In this document: piece by piece, positions 8,857-18,891 of the stretch
Layout of the letters: each line of letters begins with the position of its first letter
Numbering within the stretch: position 1 is the stretch's first letter
From: Prochlorococcus marinus
GTDB lineage: Bacteria; Cyanobacteriota; Cyanobacteriia; PCC-6307; Cyanobiaceae
Direction of reading: 5' to 3'
NCBI RefSeq assembly: GCF_001180305.1
Contig: NZ_CVSX01000042.1
Span: forward strand, 1 to 64,000
DNA: 64,000 nt
Translations under genes and position numbers: made by a program
The notes under the pieces: model-generated
The model's database searches: none
What the model was told of the DNA's origin: nothing
What the model saw: the letters and a program-made list of their open reading frames with translations, nothing else

Positions 8857-10920
8857 ATGGCAGAAACCAAAATCCCAGAAATTAGAAAATATAACAAAGC
8901 CGATAAACAAGATATTAATAACTATTGGATTAATAGGCTTATTGCTTGGTGGGGTGGATTTAGTTTAAGAACTAAATTGTTAGCAATAGCAACTCTCGTT
9001 GTAAGCCTCTTAATGACAGGAATTACATTTTTTGCATTAAATAGCATTCAAAGAGATGCAGGAATGAATGATACGAGATATGCTCGAGATCTTGGATTAT
9101 TGCTATCTGGAAATGTAACAGAATTAGTTGCTAATAACCAAAAAAAAGAAATTTCAAATGTTGCTGAAAAGTTTTGGAGATCTAGTCGAAATCTACGCTA
9201 CATATTTTTTACCGATGCTGAAGATATTGTTCAACTTGGAATACCTATTAGTGCCACTCCAACAAGTTCAGATAGTCAGTTCCAGCTTACAAGAAGATTA
9301 AAACTACCTTCAGAATTAAAGAAAAGGCCACAATTTCCACTTGTCAGACAGCACGTTACACCTCAGGGTCAAGTAACAGATGTATTTGTTCCAATGTTAT
9401 GGAAAGGAAAATATCTTGGAACTTTAGCTTTAGGAGTTACACCTAACAAAAAAGCATTAGCTAGTGCCGCACTAACAAGGGAAGTGACCATAGCAGTTTT
9501 TATCTCTATTTGGGTTTTAGTAATTCTTGGAGCTGTTTTCAATGCACTTACAATTACTAGACCTGTAAGAGAGCTAGTACGGGGTGTAAGAGAAATATCA
9601 AAAGGAAACTTTAAATCCAGAATTTCTTTACCTATGACAGGAGATCTAGGAGAACTTTTAAATGGATTTAACCGAATGGCAACTCAGTTAGAAAATTATG
9701 ATGAGGCTAATATTGAAGAACTTAAAGCAGCTCAAATAAAGCAGCAATCACTTATAGCCACTATGGCTGATGGTGCAATATTACTGGATTCTCAAGGTAA
9801 AATCGTACTTACTAATCCGACAGCAAAAAGATTGTTTCGTTGGGAAGGTAGATTCTTAGAAGGAAAATATTTTTTAAATGAGATTCCAGAAATTTTATCT
9901 AATGACTTACATACAAATATAGGATCCATCTTAAACAGAGAAAAGGAGCAAGATGATTTAAGGTTTAGCTTAGGAGAACCGGCTAGAACTTTAAGAATTG
10001 TCTTGCAGTCAGTACTAGACACGAATAAAGTTGAGTTAAAAGGAATTGCTGTCACAATTCAAGATTTAACAAGAGAGGTTGAACTAAATGCTGCGCAAAA
10101 TAGATTTATCAGTAATGTTTCTCATGAATTAAGAACACCACTTTTTAATATTAAAAGTTATGTAGAAACTTTACATGATTTAAAAGATCAGCTTTCTAAT
10201 GAAGAACAAATCGAATTTCTCGGCATTGCAAATTCAGAGACTGATAGGTTAACAAGACTTGTGAATGATGTATTAGATTTATCAAGATTGGAGTCAGGGA
10301 AAATAATTCAACTAGATTCAATGGATATAAAACCAGCAATAGAACAAGCTCTAAGAAATTACAGACTTAATGCCACGGAAAAAAATGTTTCATTGGCACA
10401 TGATATAGAAGAAAATATCCCTTCAATTCTTGGAAATTTTGATTTACTTTTACAAGTTTTTGATAATCTGCTGGGTAATGGATTGAAATTTAGTCCAAAA
10501 AACAGCAACTTAATGATTAGAGCGTATACTTGGCCAGATTCCTGCCCTGCTTTTCCTCCAATCAATAACAATGATGAGGGCCCTCAATGCGAACTAGTTT
10601 CGCCATTACCAAAAGTAAGAATTGAAATTGCCGATACAGGTTCAGGAATATCCCAAGCAGATCAAGAAAAGATATTTGACCGTTTTTATAGAGTGGAGAA
10701 TGCAGTTCATACTGAGCAGGGAACAGGTTTAGGCTTATCTATAGTGCGAGGGATAATTGAAAAACATGGTGGGGAAATTCGCATGGCTAGTGAATTAGGA
10801 GTTGGAACAACCTTCTGGTTCGATTTAGCCTTGGAACAGTCTGATAAAGATGAATTATTAACTAAGACTATTAATAATAGAGATACTTTTTCAAGCTCTG
10901 AAATCAGCGAAATATTCTAA
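8857..10920 (+). CDS. nblS: NblS/Hik33-type sensor histidine kinase
   Basis: Membrane sensor kinase of the conserved cyanobacterial NblS/DspA/Hik33 type, which controls high-light, cold and nutrient responses including hli genes. Domain order over 687 aa: TM1 (~42-63), extracytoplasmic sensor (~64-205), TM2 (~207-230), HAMP (~231-283), PAS (~290-400), HisKA with phospho-acceptor H423 in VSHELRTP, and HATPase with NLLGNGLKFS, DTGSGIS and GTGLGLSIV. It starts 4 nt after purD and ends overlapping convergent kaiC by 4 nt. The hli targets could include those at ~46-47 kb; that is inference. Confidence 0.93.
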   Translation: MAETKIPEIRKYNKADKQDINNYWINRLIAWWGGFSLRTKLLAIATLVVSLLMTGITFFALNSIQRDAGMNDTRYARDLGLLLSGNVTELVANNQKKEISNVAEKFWRSSRNLRYIFFTDAEDIVQLGIPISATPTSSDSQFQLTRRLKLPSELKKRPQFPLVRQHVTPQGQVTDVFVPMLWKGKYLGTLALGVTPNKKALASAALTREVTIAVFISIWVLVILGAVFNALTITRPVRELVRGVREISKGNFKSRISLPMTGDLGELLNGFNRMATQLENYDEANIEELKAAQIKQQSLIATMADGAILLDSQGKIVLTNPTAKRLFRWEGRFLEGKYFLNEIPEILSNDLHTNIGSILNREKEQDDLRFSLGEPARTLRIVLQSVLDTNKVELKGIAVTIQDLTREVELNAAQNRFISNVSHELRTPLFNIKSYVETLHDLKDQLSNEEQIEFLGIANSETDRLTRLVNDVLDLSRLESGKIIQLDSMDIKPAIEQALRNYRLNATEKNVSLAHDIEENIPSILGNFDLLLQVFDNLLGNGLKFSPKNSNLMIRAYTWPDSCPAFPPINNNDEGPQCELVSPLPKVRIEIADTGSGISQADQEKIFDRFYRVENAVHTEQGTGLGLSIVRGIIEKHGGEIRMASELGVGTTFWFDLALEQSDKDELLTKTINNRDTFSSSEISEIF

Positions 10921-12452
10921 TTATTATTACTTTCAAGCCCTTTAAAAACATTTTGAACATTTTGATCAGGAACAACCCTATGTGGAGCACCACTAAATAT
11001 CTGTTCAAAGTTAGAAAAAGAATCTTTTATTTCTGGGCCTTTATTAGTGATAATAAATTCTCTTATGCGTTTATCATGCCATGATCCACGCATTTTAAAA
11101 ACATTTAAAGCTCTAGCCATCTCTCCCTTGATTTCAACATACTGGAGCAATAGTATGGTGTCAGTAATTGTTGAAATATGAGAATCAGTAATAGAATGAC
11201 TTCCCATGAATTCTTCAGCAGTATTAGTAAAAAAACCAGCTATCTCTTCTTGTTTTGTATAACCAGTCACTGCAATTACAAACTGTCTAAATGCATTCAA
11301 ACTTACACCTCGTGCTAATGCCGAGAGAGAATCAATTGCCATTCTCTTAGGTTTAAATTGATTAATTTGCGTTTTTATAATTTGTAAGTGATCTTCCAAA
11401 CCAGTCGATTCAGGATATGCACAAATAATTTTTAATAAACCATCACTTTCCATCTTTTCAAAATCTATTCCCCAACTAGTAGCGTTCCTTAGCAGTTGAG
11501 CCCTTGATTCTTCATATGCGAAAAGTATTGCTCTTTCATTATTGTTATAAGCATCTTCTACAAATTTTGATACAAGCATTGTCTTACCTGTACCAGTAGC
11601 TCCTGTCGCAAGGATAATTGAATCTTGAAAATAACCTCCTCCACACATATCATCAAGATCTTTAACTCCAGAACTAATCCTAATATTTGAAGATCTTTGC
11701 GTCAGTCTCATTGCTCCAAGAGCAAATACACTTATACCATCAGTCCCCATTGTAAATGGGTATTCTCCTTTCATATGTACTGTACCTCTTAATTTTAAAA
11801 CTTCTAAAGTCCTTCTTCTTTTCTCGGACTCCAGAACATTTCTTAATAAAACAACATTATCAGAAACAAATTCTTCTACACCATATCTAGCAATAGGTCC
11901 GTAATCATCAACCCTTTCTGTGGTCATAACAGTTGTTACTCCAATTTCTTTTAATCTTGCTATGAGTCGAAATATTTCTCTTCTAACTACGTAAATAGCA
12001 TCATATTGTTGAAAAACTGCAGTTATTGAGTCTATTGCAACTCTTTTAGCTTTATATTTTCTTATAGCGTAACTAATTCTCTCAATAAGACCTGACAAGT
12101 CAAAGTTGCCTGCGACATCTTGGCCATCAGGATCAGGAGAGGCATCTAATATAAAAAGCTTATTTTGATCAATTAGTTCTTGTAAATCCCATCCAAAGCT
12201 GGCGGCGTTTCTTATAATATCCAAAGGAGATTCTTCAAATGTGACGAAGATCCCTGGTTCATCAAAATTGCAAATTCCATGGTGTAAATATTGAAGCGAA
12301 AAAACAGTTTTACCAGTCCCTGAAGTTCCACTGACTAATGTACTTCGAGATACAGGCAATCCACCTCTACAAACATCATCGAAGCCCTCTATACCAGTAG
12401 GTAATTTTTGAACTTGCATTTTATTTGATTTTGTTAATTTCTTATCTTTCAT
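10917..12452 (-). CDS. kaiC: Circadian clock protein KaiC
   Basis: Double-RecA ATPase, autokinase and autophosphatase at the core of the clock. The two Walker A motifs are GTSGTGKT (CI) and GATGTGKT (CII), with paired Glu residues in TFEES and AYEES. The CII phosphosites are conserved as adjacent S427/T428 in SHISTITDT, equivalent to S431/T432 of Synechococcus. The C-terminal tail that binds KaiA elsewhere is retained in part. It is downstream of kaiB with a 69-nt gap. No kaiA is present, so the clock is probably a reduced timer. Confidence 0.97.
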   Translation of the reverse strand: MKDKKLTKSNKMQVQKLPTGIEGFDDVCRGGLPVSRSTLVSGTSGTGKTVFSLQYLHHGICNFDEPGIFVTFEESPLDIIRNAASFGWDLQELIDQNKLFILDASPDPDGQDVAGNFDLSGLIERISYAIRKYKAKRVAIDSITAVFQQYDAIYVVRREIFRLIARLKEIGVTTVMTTERVDDYGPIARYGVEEFVSDNVVLLRNVLESEKRRRTLEVLKLRGTVHMKGEYPFTMGTDGISVFALGAMRLTQRSSNIRISSGVKDLDDMCGGGYFQDSIILATGATGTGKTMLVSKFVEDAYNNNERAILFAYEESRAQLLRNATSWGIDFEKMESDGLLKIICAYPESTGLEDHLQIIKTQINQFKPKRMAIDSLSALARGVSLNAFRQFVIAVTGYTKQEEIAGFFTNTAEEFMGSHSITDSHISTITDTILLLQYVEIKGEMARALNVFKMRGSWHDKRIREFIITNKGPEIKDSFSNFEQIFSGAPHRVVPDQNVQNVFKGLESNNN

Positions 12453-12521
12453 AGTTTTTGCAAAGGGACTTAAATAAAATAAACTTTAAATTTATTTATA
12501 ATTAATAAAGTTTTATATGTG

Positions 12522-12839
12522 TTATTTATCTCCACTATATTCAGTTTCAGTTAATTCATCAAAAAGTAGATCTAAACCTATTAAAACTTTTTCTCTGTCA
12601 GAAAGATCTCCAATTATTCTTCTAACTGGTGGAGGTAAAATTTTAGCTAAGGTTGGAGTAGCCAAAATTTTATCTTCTTCAGCAAGTTGTGGTTGTTTAA
12701 GTACATCTATAACCTTTAAGGCATAAACTCCTTTAAATTCATGTTCTAAAATTTCTCTTAAAGTATTTAAAGCTCTCATTGAATTGGGAGTATTCCCAGC
12801 AACATAGAGTTTTAAAATATATGTTTTTCTTGCTGCCAT
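12522..12839 (-). CDS. kaiB: Circadian clock protein KaiB
   Basis: Thioredoxin-like fold-switching protein that binds phosphorylated KaiC in the night phase. The 105 aa include the N-terminal [14 protein letters not shown] and the [13 protein letters not shown] segment. It is upstream of kaiC and probably co-transcribed. The 144-nt gap between kaiB and rplU, where kaiA lies in relatives that have it, contains no kaiA-like ORF. Confidence 0.97.
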   Translation of the reverse strand: MAARKTYILKLYVAGNTPNSMRALNTLREILEHEFKGVYALKVIDVLKQPQLAEEDKILATPTLAKILPPPVRRIIGDLSDREKVLIGLDLLFDELTETEYSGDK

Positions 12840-12983
12840 TAATTTGGTTCCTAAAATTGATATAAAAGATTTAAAACAACCCTTGACTTATTACACTACA
12901 AAATAAGAAAATAAACAAACAATTATGATTGCTTTTTTGGCTTAATCAAATTTTAAATTTGAGCCTAATAGCGTCTTCAAGAT

Positions 12984-13424
12984 ATGACAAATTCAAAAAA
13001 ATCTACAAACGATTCATCTAAAAATAATGAATTGTACGCAATTGCGGAAACTTCAGGTCAACAATTTTGGTTCGAAGTTAACAGATATTATGATATCGAC
13101 CGATTAAATGCAAAAGAGAAAGATAAAATAGTACTAGAAAAGGTTTTACTTTTAAAGGATAAAAACTCCATTACTATAGGGAAACCTTATGTTAAAGATG
13201 CAAAAATTGAATTAGAAGTAGTCTCGCATAAAAGAGATAAGAAAATTATTGTCTACAAGATGCGACCAAAAAAAAAGACGCGAAGAAAGATGGGTCACAG
13301 ACAAGAACTAACAAGAGTTATGGTAAAATCAATATCAAAGGGTAATGGTTCCCCAAAAACTCCTTCCAAAAAGGAAACAGTTAAAAAGGAAGCTAAACCA
13401 AAATCTGAAAAATCTACAAATTAA
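12984..13424 (+). CDS. rplU: 50S ribosomal protein L21
   Basis: Ribosomal protein bL21 of the large subunit. The core spans residues ~16-112 (YAIAETSGQQFWFEV, then RPKKKTRRKMGHRQ with the conserved rRNA-binding basic patch). At 146 aa it is longer than the ~103-aa enterobacterial protein because of an N-terminal extension and a Lys-rich C-terminal tail of about 30 residues. It is followed 9 nt later by rpmA, the usual operon. Confidence 0.97.
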   Translation: MTNSKKSTNDSSKNNELYAIAETSGQQFWFEVNRYYDIDRLNAKEKDKIVLEKVLLLKDKNSITIGKPYVKDAKIELEVVSHKRDKKIIVYKMRPKKKTRRKMGHRQELTRVMVKSISKGNGSPKTPSKKETVKKEAKPKSEKSTN

Positions 13425-13433
13425 ACATTTCTA

Positions 13434-13694
13434 ATGGCACATAAAAAAGGAACAGGTTCAACCAGAAATGGAAGAGATTCCAATTCTAAAAGATTAGGAG
13501 TAAAAGCTTATGGTGGAGAAAAAGTGACCGCCGGATCGATCTTAATACGCCAAAGAGGTACATCTTTCTTGCCTGGAATTAATGTTGGGAAAGGTAAAGA
13601 CGATACCCTTTTTGCACTTAAAGAAGGTACTGTAAGCTTTGAAAGCATTAAAAGAAATTTAAGAAATAGAAAAAGAGTTAATATAGTTGCTTAA
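13434..13694 (+). CDS. rpmA: 50S ribosomal protein L27
   Basis: Ribosomal protein bL27, whose N-terminus reaches the peptidyl-transferase centre. [16 protein letters not shown] and the [17 protein letters not shown] block identify it; 86 aa. There is no Firmicute-type cleavable N-terminal extension. Its last 17 nt overlap the end of the convergent methyltransferase gene. Confidence 0.97.
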   Translation: MAHKKGTGSTRNGRDSNSKRLGVKAYGGEKVTAGSILIRQRGTSFLPGINVGKGKDDTLFALKEGTVSFESIKRNLRNRKRVNIVA

Positions 13695-14427
13695 TCTTCC
13701 TATATGCTCTAGTTGTTATAAGAATGGGATGAAATACCTCTATAAATTTTGATTGAAGTGTATTAAAAAAACTTTCCACGATTTGAATATCATCTATATG
13801 AAAAGGATATTCATTCTTTTCTCCTTTATAGAAATACCAATTAAGTAAAGAAATGGAATTGTAATCCATAATTTCATGGAAAACATCTATCTGAGAACTT
13901 GGATCTGCTAAATGTTCCAAAACATCAAGACAAATAACTGTATCAAATTTTGATATATGAGTATCTTTTATTGTTTTGCAAAAAGTAAGCTTTTTTTCAA
14001 CTCCTAATTTCTTTGCTCTAAATTCAACAAATTTTCTATTGGTTTGATTAATATCTACAAAAAATACATGCTTTACCTTTTTAGACATAGCATTGGCCAA
14101 GGCATGCGTTCCAATCCCCCCACCAAAATCTAAAACCAAATCTCTAGAGAATTTCTGCTGAAGTTTTAAAGTATCAGAGATATAATCTTTACTTGTAATA
14201 TGCCAAGCAGCTAAGTCTGCTAGATGTCTATCTCCTACAATATCCGTATAAAAATCTGAGATATTACCTAAAGAATCTCCAGGATGCGAATTAGCCAATT
14301 TCGTCCTAGCATCTCTAAGAAAATCATCTAAATCACATTTTTTAATTGATAAGAATTCCATTAAATGTGATTTCAAATTAAAAGCATCATCTAAGAACTC
14401 GTTTAATATTAAATTATCTGTTTTCAA
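13678..14427 (-). CDS. Class I SAM-dependent methyltransferase, substrate unknown
   Basis: The Rossmann SAM-binding motif I is [11 protein letters not shown] (residues ~98-108), motif II has the acidic VDIN, and a later [11 protein letters not shown] resembles UbiE/Methyltransf_11 proteins. The 249 aa have an all-helical N-terminus of ~80 residues. The substrate cannot be deduced. The gene overlaps the end of rpmA by 17 nt on the opposite strand. Confidence 0.8.
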   Translation of the reverse strand: MKTDNLILNEFLDDAFNLKSHLMEFLSIKKCDLDDFLRDARTKLANSHPGDSLGNISDFYTDIVGDRHLADLAAWHITSKDYISDTLKLQQKFSRDLVLDFGGGIGTHALANAMSKKVKHVFFVDINQTNRKFVEFRAKKLGVEKKLTFCKTIKDTHISKFDTVICLDVLEHLADPSSQIDVFHEIMDYNSISLLNWYFYKGEKNEYPFHIDDIQIVESFFNTLQSKFIEVFHPILITTRAYRKIKQLY

Positions 14428-14503
14428 TTTCTTACTTTAAATTTCTGATATAAAAATCATAGGATGGCATTAAATTCTTATCAAAGTATTCTTAATATTA
14501 ATA

Positions 14504-15421
14504 ATGGAAAATAAAAATGGATTCTTAGTAATTAATAAAGAACAAGGCTGTACCTCTCATGATTGTGTTAAAAAAATAAGGAATTTACTAAATACAAAAA
14601 AAGTTGGACATACAGGAACTCTTGATCCAGAAGTTACAGGCATATTACCAATTGCAATTGGCAGTGCAACAAGATTTATACAATATCTTCCGCAGGAGAA
14701 AACATACATAGGACAAATTAAACTAGGTATCAGAACAAGCACTGATGATATTCAAGGCAAAATAATTAATAAAAAAGATTGGCCCAAAATTACTCATGAG
14801 CAAATAGATCAATATTTAAATCTTTTTAGAGGGAAAATCAAACAAATTCCACCAAAAGTATCTAGTGTACATGTAAATGGTGAGAGAGCTTATAAAAAAT
14901 CTTTTAAAAATGAAAACTTTGAATTAGCACCAAGAGAAGTAAAAATATACGAGCTTTTATTAATGAAATGGGATCAAATAAAAGGAATCTTAGAAATAAA
15001 AATTAAATGTTCCGCAGGTACCTATATAAGATCAATTGCAAGAGATTTTGGGAAAGCTCTTAATTCTGAGGGATGTCTTTTAATGTTGGAAAGAACTGCA
15101 GCTTGCGGATTTGATGAAAAAAGTTCTATAAAAATATCGGATATGGAAAAAGATAGAGACAACATTAAAAATTTTATTATTCCCACAATTTCTGCACTTG
15201 ATCATCTTTCAACATTTGCTTTAAGTAATGAAGAAGAAGTTAAATTTTGGCAAACTGGAAGAGCAATTAAAGTTGATCTTAATTACTTTAATGAAAGCAA
15301 AACCTTTGATCATAAAAATCCCATAAAAGTAATAGACAAAACAAAAACTCTTCTTGGAATAGGCTTCTTTAATGAAGAACAAATAAACATAAATCCAAAG
15401 TTAGTTCTTAATGCAAAATAA
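14504..15421 (+). CDS. truB: tRNA pseudouridine-55 synthase TruB
   Basis: Makes pseudouridine 55 in the T-loop of tRNAs. The catalytic Asp is D41 within [30 protein letters not shown] and [13 protein letters not shown] are the other family motifs. The 305-aa length is normal. It converges on the SpoIID-like gene with only 2 nt between stops. Confidence 0.95.
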   Translation: MENKNGFLVINKEQGCTSHDCVKKIRNLLNTKKVGHTGTLDPEVTGILPIAIGSATRFIQYLPQEKTYIGQIKLGIRTSTDDIQGKIINKKDWPKITHEQIDQYLNLFRGKIKQIPPKVSSVHVNGERAYKKSFKNENFELAPREVKIYELLLMKWDQIKGILEIKIKCSAGTYIRSIARDFGKALNSEGCLLMLERTAACGFDEKSSIKISDMEKDRDNIKNFIIPTISALDHLSTFALSNEEEVKFWQTGRAIKVDLNYFNESKTFDHKNPIKVIDKTKTLLGIGFFNEEQININPKLVLNAK

Positions 15422-15423
15422 TT

Positions 15424-16773
15424 TTATAAATAAAATCTCTTGAAAGGTTTTATTTTAACTCCTCTATAAAAATGTTTTAATATCTCCTCAGCTTTTTCTC
15501 CTTTATTAGCCATATATCTTGCACCCCATTGACTCATTCCTACACCATGACCAGATCCAAATCCTGACACTAATAAAATCTTGTCTGCGGTAGAGAAATT
15601 ATTTAAGGAGCTTTTTGGAATTAATAATATTTGATTTATATTAATTATTGATGAATCTTTAATACTATTTAAAGCAACTATATCTTGCAAATTTACTTTA
15701 TATTTATAAGCAATATCAAATAAATTATCACCTGCCTTAACAATATGGGTTTTAGGTTTATCTTCTAATGATTTAGTTTCATTATCTTCAAGAAATTTAA
15801 ATCTTACCAAAGTACTTTTAAGGTTCATCCTTTTACGTATATCAACTCCTGAAATTTGCTCAGTCCCAGACTCACCATGAACTTTTGCATTTTTCACTCT
15901 GCCCGTACTCGTTACATTTAAAATTTCTATTTGTTTAATTCCTCCAATCATTGGAAAAAGTTTTTGCAATTGAGACTGTGAGAACTGTTTATTCCATGCA
16001 AGTTTGGGATTATTTTTATCAAAGTCTTTAACACTCGATAAATATGGATATTGATTTTTCCATACATCTTGACTATTTTCAGTCATACCAGCAGAACTAC
16101 TATGAAATAAAGAATTAATTAATTTTTTGTTAAAAGTCAAAACTAATGATCTTGTACTTTTTACTGCCCTTTTAGTTTTATTTGTCCCCGCCTCTAGTCC
16201 AATATAGACCTGATTCTTATTCGTCGAATCAATATCATATATAGAATTTCCTTTTTGCCTCAAAGCATAAGTCCTAGATGCAATTGCTTGTGCTTTTAAT
16301 GCTTCTATAGGCCATTTAGCAGGCATTTCTGAACCAACAACACTATCGAGGTACTTCTCAATCCCAATAACATTAACTACCAATATGTCATTATCACGTA
16401 TGAAAATCTTCAATTTACCAGCGTATCTTTTTTGTCCAACCCAAATACCTCTTCTATCTGATGATCTCACTAAAAGTCTTTCGTTATTTTGCAAGTCATA
16501 GATTTTCTGTATATTCTTATCAAAAAATAAAGTTGTTCTATTATTTTGTTTTTTTAAAGTTAAACCGTTAATTGTTTCATTAGAAAATCTTTCACTCTTA
16601 ATTTTCAGTGGAATTGACCTGTCTGCCCTAATTCTTATTTTTTTGTTTTTCAAAATTAGAACATTTATTATTGGTTCTGTTTGAGCTGAAATAACTTGAG
16701 GCTGGGAAAAACAAAAAGTTATTACGCTTAAAAAACAAAGTTTAAAAGTAGTTTTTATAATTTTTAATGTCAC
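15424..16773 (-). CDS. SpoIID/LytB-domain protein with embedded LysM motif
   Basis: Exported cell-wall protein with a hydrophobic signal segment in the first ~30 residues. The SpoIID core (VVGSEMPAKWPIEALKAQA, then SRTYALR) occupies ~145-330. A LysM peptidoglycan-binding motif (VKAGDNLFDIAYKYKV) sits at ~344-387. After it come the SpoIID C-terminal residues GSGHGVGMSQWGARYMANKG (~405-424), so LysM appears inserted into the SpoIID domain. SpoIID proteins of Firmicutes are lytic transglycosylases; the cyanobacterial role is unproven. 449 aa, divergent from rnz. Confidence 0.88.
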   Translation of the reverse strand: MTLKIIKTTFKLCFLSVITFCFSQPQVISAQTEPIINVLILKNKKIRIRADRSIPLKIKSERFSNETINGLTLKKQNNRTTLFFDKNIQKIYDLQNNERLLVRSSDRRGIWVGQKRYAGKLKIFIRDNDILVVNVIGIEKYLDSVVGSEMPAKWPIEALKAQAIASRTYALRQKGNSIYDIDSTNKNQVYIGLEAGTNKTKRAVKSTRSLVLTFNKKLINSLFHSSSAGMTENSQDVWKNQYPYLSSVKDFDKNNPKLAWNKQFSQSQLQKLFPMIGGIKQIEILNVTSTGRVKNAKVHGESGTEQISGVDIRKRMNLKSTLVRFKFLEDNETKSLEDKPKTHIVKAGDNLFDIAYKYKVNLQDIVALNSIKDSSIININQILLIPKSSLNNFSTADKILLVSGFGSGHGVGMSQWGARYMANKGEKAEEILKHFYRGVKIKPFKRFYL

Positions 16774-16861
16774 TTTGTTTGAAAAACAAATTTTGAAATT
16801 GCCTTAATATCCCTAAAAGTCTAGATTTAATCTAGATAAAAAAACAACAATATTATTATAA

Positions 16862-17800
16862 GTGAACATCACATTCCTAGGAACAAGCTCTGGGGTGCCA
16901 ACATTATCAAGAAATGTCTCTGCCTTAGCACTAAAATTATCTCAAAGTGCTGAAGTATTTCTTTTTGATTGTGGAGAAGGAACGCAACATCAATTAATGC
17001 GAAGTAATATCAAATCTTCACAAATCAAAAAAATATTTATTACTCATATGCATGGTGATCATATCTATGGATTGCCTGGCCTTTTGGCGACCTTAGGATT
17101 ATCAGGTAATAGTAAAGGTATTGAAATTTACGGCCCATTAGGGTTGAAAGGTTTTATCAATTCTGCGCTTAGTAGTAGTTTTTGTAAGTTGTCATATCCA
17201 TTACATTTCATTGAAGTTGAAAATTTTGCATTAGAAAATAAAATTTTGTTTGAAAATAACCAAATCAAAGTTAATTGCGCCTGCCTTAAACATAAAATAC
17301 CTGCTTATGGTTACCGAGTAAGCGAAAAAGACAGGCCAGGTATATTTGATGTTAAGAAAGCAGAAATGTTTAAAATTGCCCCTGGACCAATTTATTCCGA
17401 ACTACAACAAGGTAAAAAAGTCGTATTAGCAGATGGGAGGTCATTTGACGGGAAAGAGTTCTGCGGTCCTCCTAGGAAGGGTGAAAGTTTTGTTTATTGC
17501 ACAGATACAATTTTTAGCGAATCAGCAGTTTCTTTATCAAGAAATGCCGATTTACTTGTACATGAATCGACATTTTCAGAAGAGGATGAGAGCATGGCAT
17601 ATGAAAAATTACATTCCACAACGATAATGGCTGCTAGAACAGCATTATTATCAAATACAAAAAAATTAATCATTACTCATTTAAGTCCAAGATACACTAG
17701 TAAAAATACAATCACACCAAGCGATTTACTTAAAGAAGCAAAAAAAGTTTTTCCAAATACTCACCTTGCGAAAGATTTTCTAACTGCAGAAATTAAATAA
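16862..17800 (+). CDS. rnz: Ribonuclease Z (tRNA 3' processing endonuclease)
   Basis: Metallo-beta-lactamase-fold nuclease that removes 3' trailers from tRNA precursors. The HxHxDH motif is H62, H64, D66, H67 in [10 protein letters not shown], with later ligands in CTDT and HLSPRY. The 312-aa short form starts with GTG at [10 protein letters not shown]. It suits an organism whose tRNA-Val here lacks an encoded CCA. Confidence 0.95.
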   Translation: MNITFLGTSSGVPTLSRNVSALALKLSQSAEVFLFDCGEGTQHQLMRSNIKSSQIKKIFITHMHGDHIYGLPGLLATLGLSGNSKGIEIYGPLGLKGFINSALSSSFCKLSYPLHFIEVENFALENKILFENNQIKVNCACLKHKIPAYGYRVSEKDRPGIFDVKKAEMFKIAPGPIYSELQQGKKVVLADGRSFDGKEFCGPPRKGESFVYCTDTIFSESAVSLSRNADLLVHESTFSEEDESMAYEKLHSTTIMAARTALLSNTKKLIITHLSPRYTSKNTITPSDLLKEAKKVFPNTHLAKDFLTAEIK

Positions 17801-17874
17801 ACTGCTACAGTTCGTGATCAGTAGGGTTTTTAATGCCCAACCCATGGAATAATAGTCATATGTTTTCTATATAG

Positions 17875-18438
17875 ATGTTGATCGAAATGGTTTCTTTTTT
17901 TTCATCACTACATCAGTCTTTTAAAAGACTACTTATTTTTCTTCCTTTAATTATTGGTTTACTTATTAACCCAATCTCTGTTAATGCACTTTATCCTAGT
18001 GATCCTTCATCAGTAGACGTGCTAAAGGAGGATCTCCATGGTAAAGATCTACAAAATACTGAATATGTGAAATATGATTTGTCAGGTCAAGATTTGGGTG
18101 AATCAAATCTTCAAGGAGCATATATGAGCGTAACAACCGCAAAAAATGCTAGTTTCAAGGGTGCAAATATGAAAGATCTTATTGCATATGCGACGCGTTT
18201 TGATAACGCTGATCTTTCGGATGCGAATCTTACAAATGGTGAGTTGATGAAAAGTGTTTTTGATGGTGCAAATATTAATGGTGCAGACTTTACTGATGCA
18301 AATCTCGATCTTTCCCAAAGAAAAGCTTTATGCGAAAGAGCTAGTGGCACTAATCCACAAACTGGAATCGATACAATTGATAGTCTTGAATGCACTGGTT
18401 TAAAAGGCTACATGCCTCCCAAACCAAAAGCTTCTTAA
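17875..18438 (+). CDS. Lumenal-type pentapeptide-repeat protein
   Basis: An N-terminal hydrophobic stretch (~residues 18-38, LLIFLPLIIGLLINPISVNA) resembles a Sec signal, so the mature protein is probably periplasmic or thylakoid-lumenal. Residues ~55-150 are A(D/N)LXX pentapeptide repeats (DLSGQDLGESNLQGA through GANINGADFTDANLD), expected to form a right-handed beta helix. A Cys pair near the C-terminus (CERASG and LECTG) could form a disulfide. Function is unknown. An alternative start lies at Met5. A terminator hairpin follows 33 nt after the stop. Confidence 0.85.
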   Translation: MLIEMVSFFSSLHQSFKRLLIFLPLIIGLLINPISVNALYPSDPSSVDVLKEDLHGKDLQNTEYVKYDLSGQDLGESNLQGAYMSVTTAKNASFKGANMKDLIAYATRFDNADLSDANLTNGELMKSVFDGANINGADFTDANLDLSQRKALCERASGTNPQTGIDTIDSLECTGLKGYMPPKPKAS

Positions 18439-18442
18439 AAAA

Positions 18443-18811
18443 TCACCTATTTTTATCTGGATAAATATTACCAGGCTCTTTTGAGCCTGGTTTTTTGCTA
18501 TACCACCATTCTTGAAGATCAGAAGAAAATTTTCTTGAAAAAAGAGTAATAACTGTTTCTACAGGTTTTGAACCAGGCTCCAAAATCTCAACTGAGTAAG
18601 ATGGGCATTTTCTAGAAGCCATATCTGCTACAAATCTAGAGCCTATTCTTCTCCAGCTAGGTTCTTTGCTTCTCCAAGCAAGTCTAGAACATGGCCAAGG
18701 TAACTCTTCCCTATCATATAGCCTGCAACAAGGTCCAATAACCCTGTAACTATACTGACCTCCATAACTTGATTGAACACTTCCGGTTTTAAAAAATTCA
18801 AATTTATTCAT
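18443..18811 (-). CDS. Conserved cyanobacterial protein of unknown function
   Basis: About 122 aa, rich in Arg, Trp, Cys and Ser (for example GPCCRLYDREELPWPCSRLAW). It resembles conserved hypothetical proteins of marine picocyanobacteria; no domain is recognised and no membrane segment is evident. The ATG at 18811 is preferred over an in-frame GTG at 18817. Its C-terminal codons overlap the terminator hairpin of the convergent pentapeptide gene. Confidence 0.7.
   Translation of the reverse strand: MNKFEFFKTGSVQSSYGGQYSYRVIGPCCRLYDREELPWPCSRLAWRSKEPSWRRIGSRFVADMASRKCPSYSVEILEPGSKPVETVITLFSRKFSSDLQEWWYSKKPGSKEPGNIYPDKNR
18471..18496 (+). terminator. Rho-independent terminator of the pentapeptide gene
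   Basis: A perfect stem CCAGGCTC/GAGCCTGG with a short loop is followed by six T residues on the plus strand. It lies wholly inside the last codons of the convergent minus-strand gene, so those codons (KKPGSKEPG) are shaped by it. Confidence 0.85.
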
Positions 18812-18817
18812 TGTCAC

Positions 18818-18847
18818 AAAAAAAAAGCCACCTCTTTAGAGGGTGGC
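18818..18847 (-). terminator. Rho-independent terminator of petF
   Basis: Reading the minus strand, a GCCACC/GGTGGC-cored hairpin (18827-18847) is followed by nine U residues (18826-18818). It lies 45 nt downstream of the petF stop and probably ends a monocistronic petF mRNA before the next gene. Confidence 0.85.
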
Positions 18848-18891
18848 AAAGATAAAATAAAATTTCAACTAAAAAAAGTTAATTTTTATAA

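Noticed and set aside
18103-18395. Minus-strand frames opposite the pentapeptide gene
   Set aside because: Long open frames are a by-product of the regular pentapeptide repeat codons.
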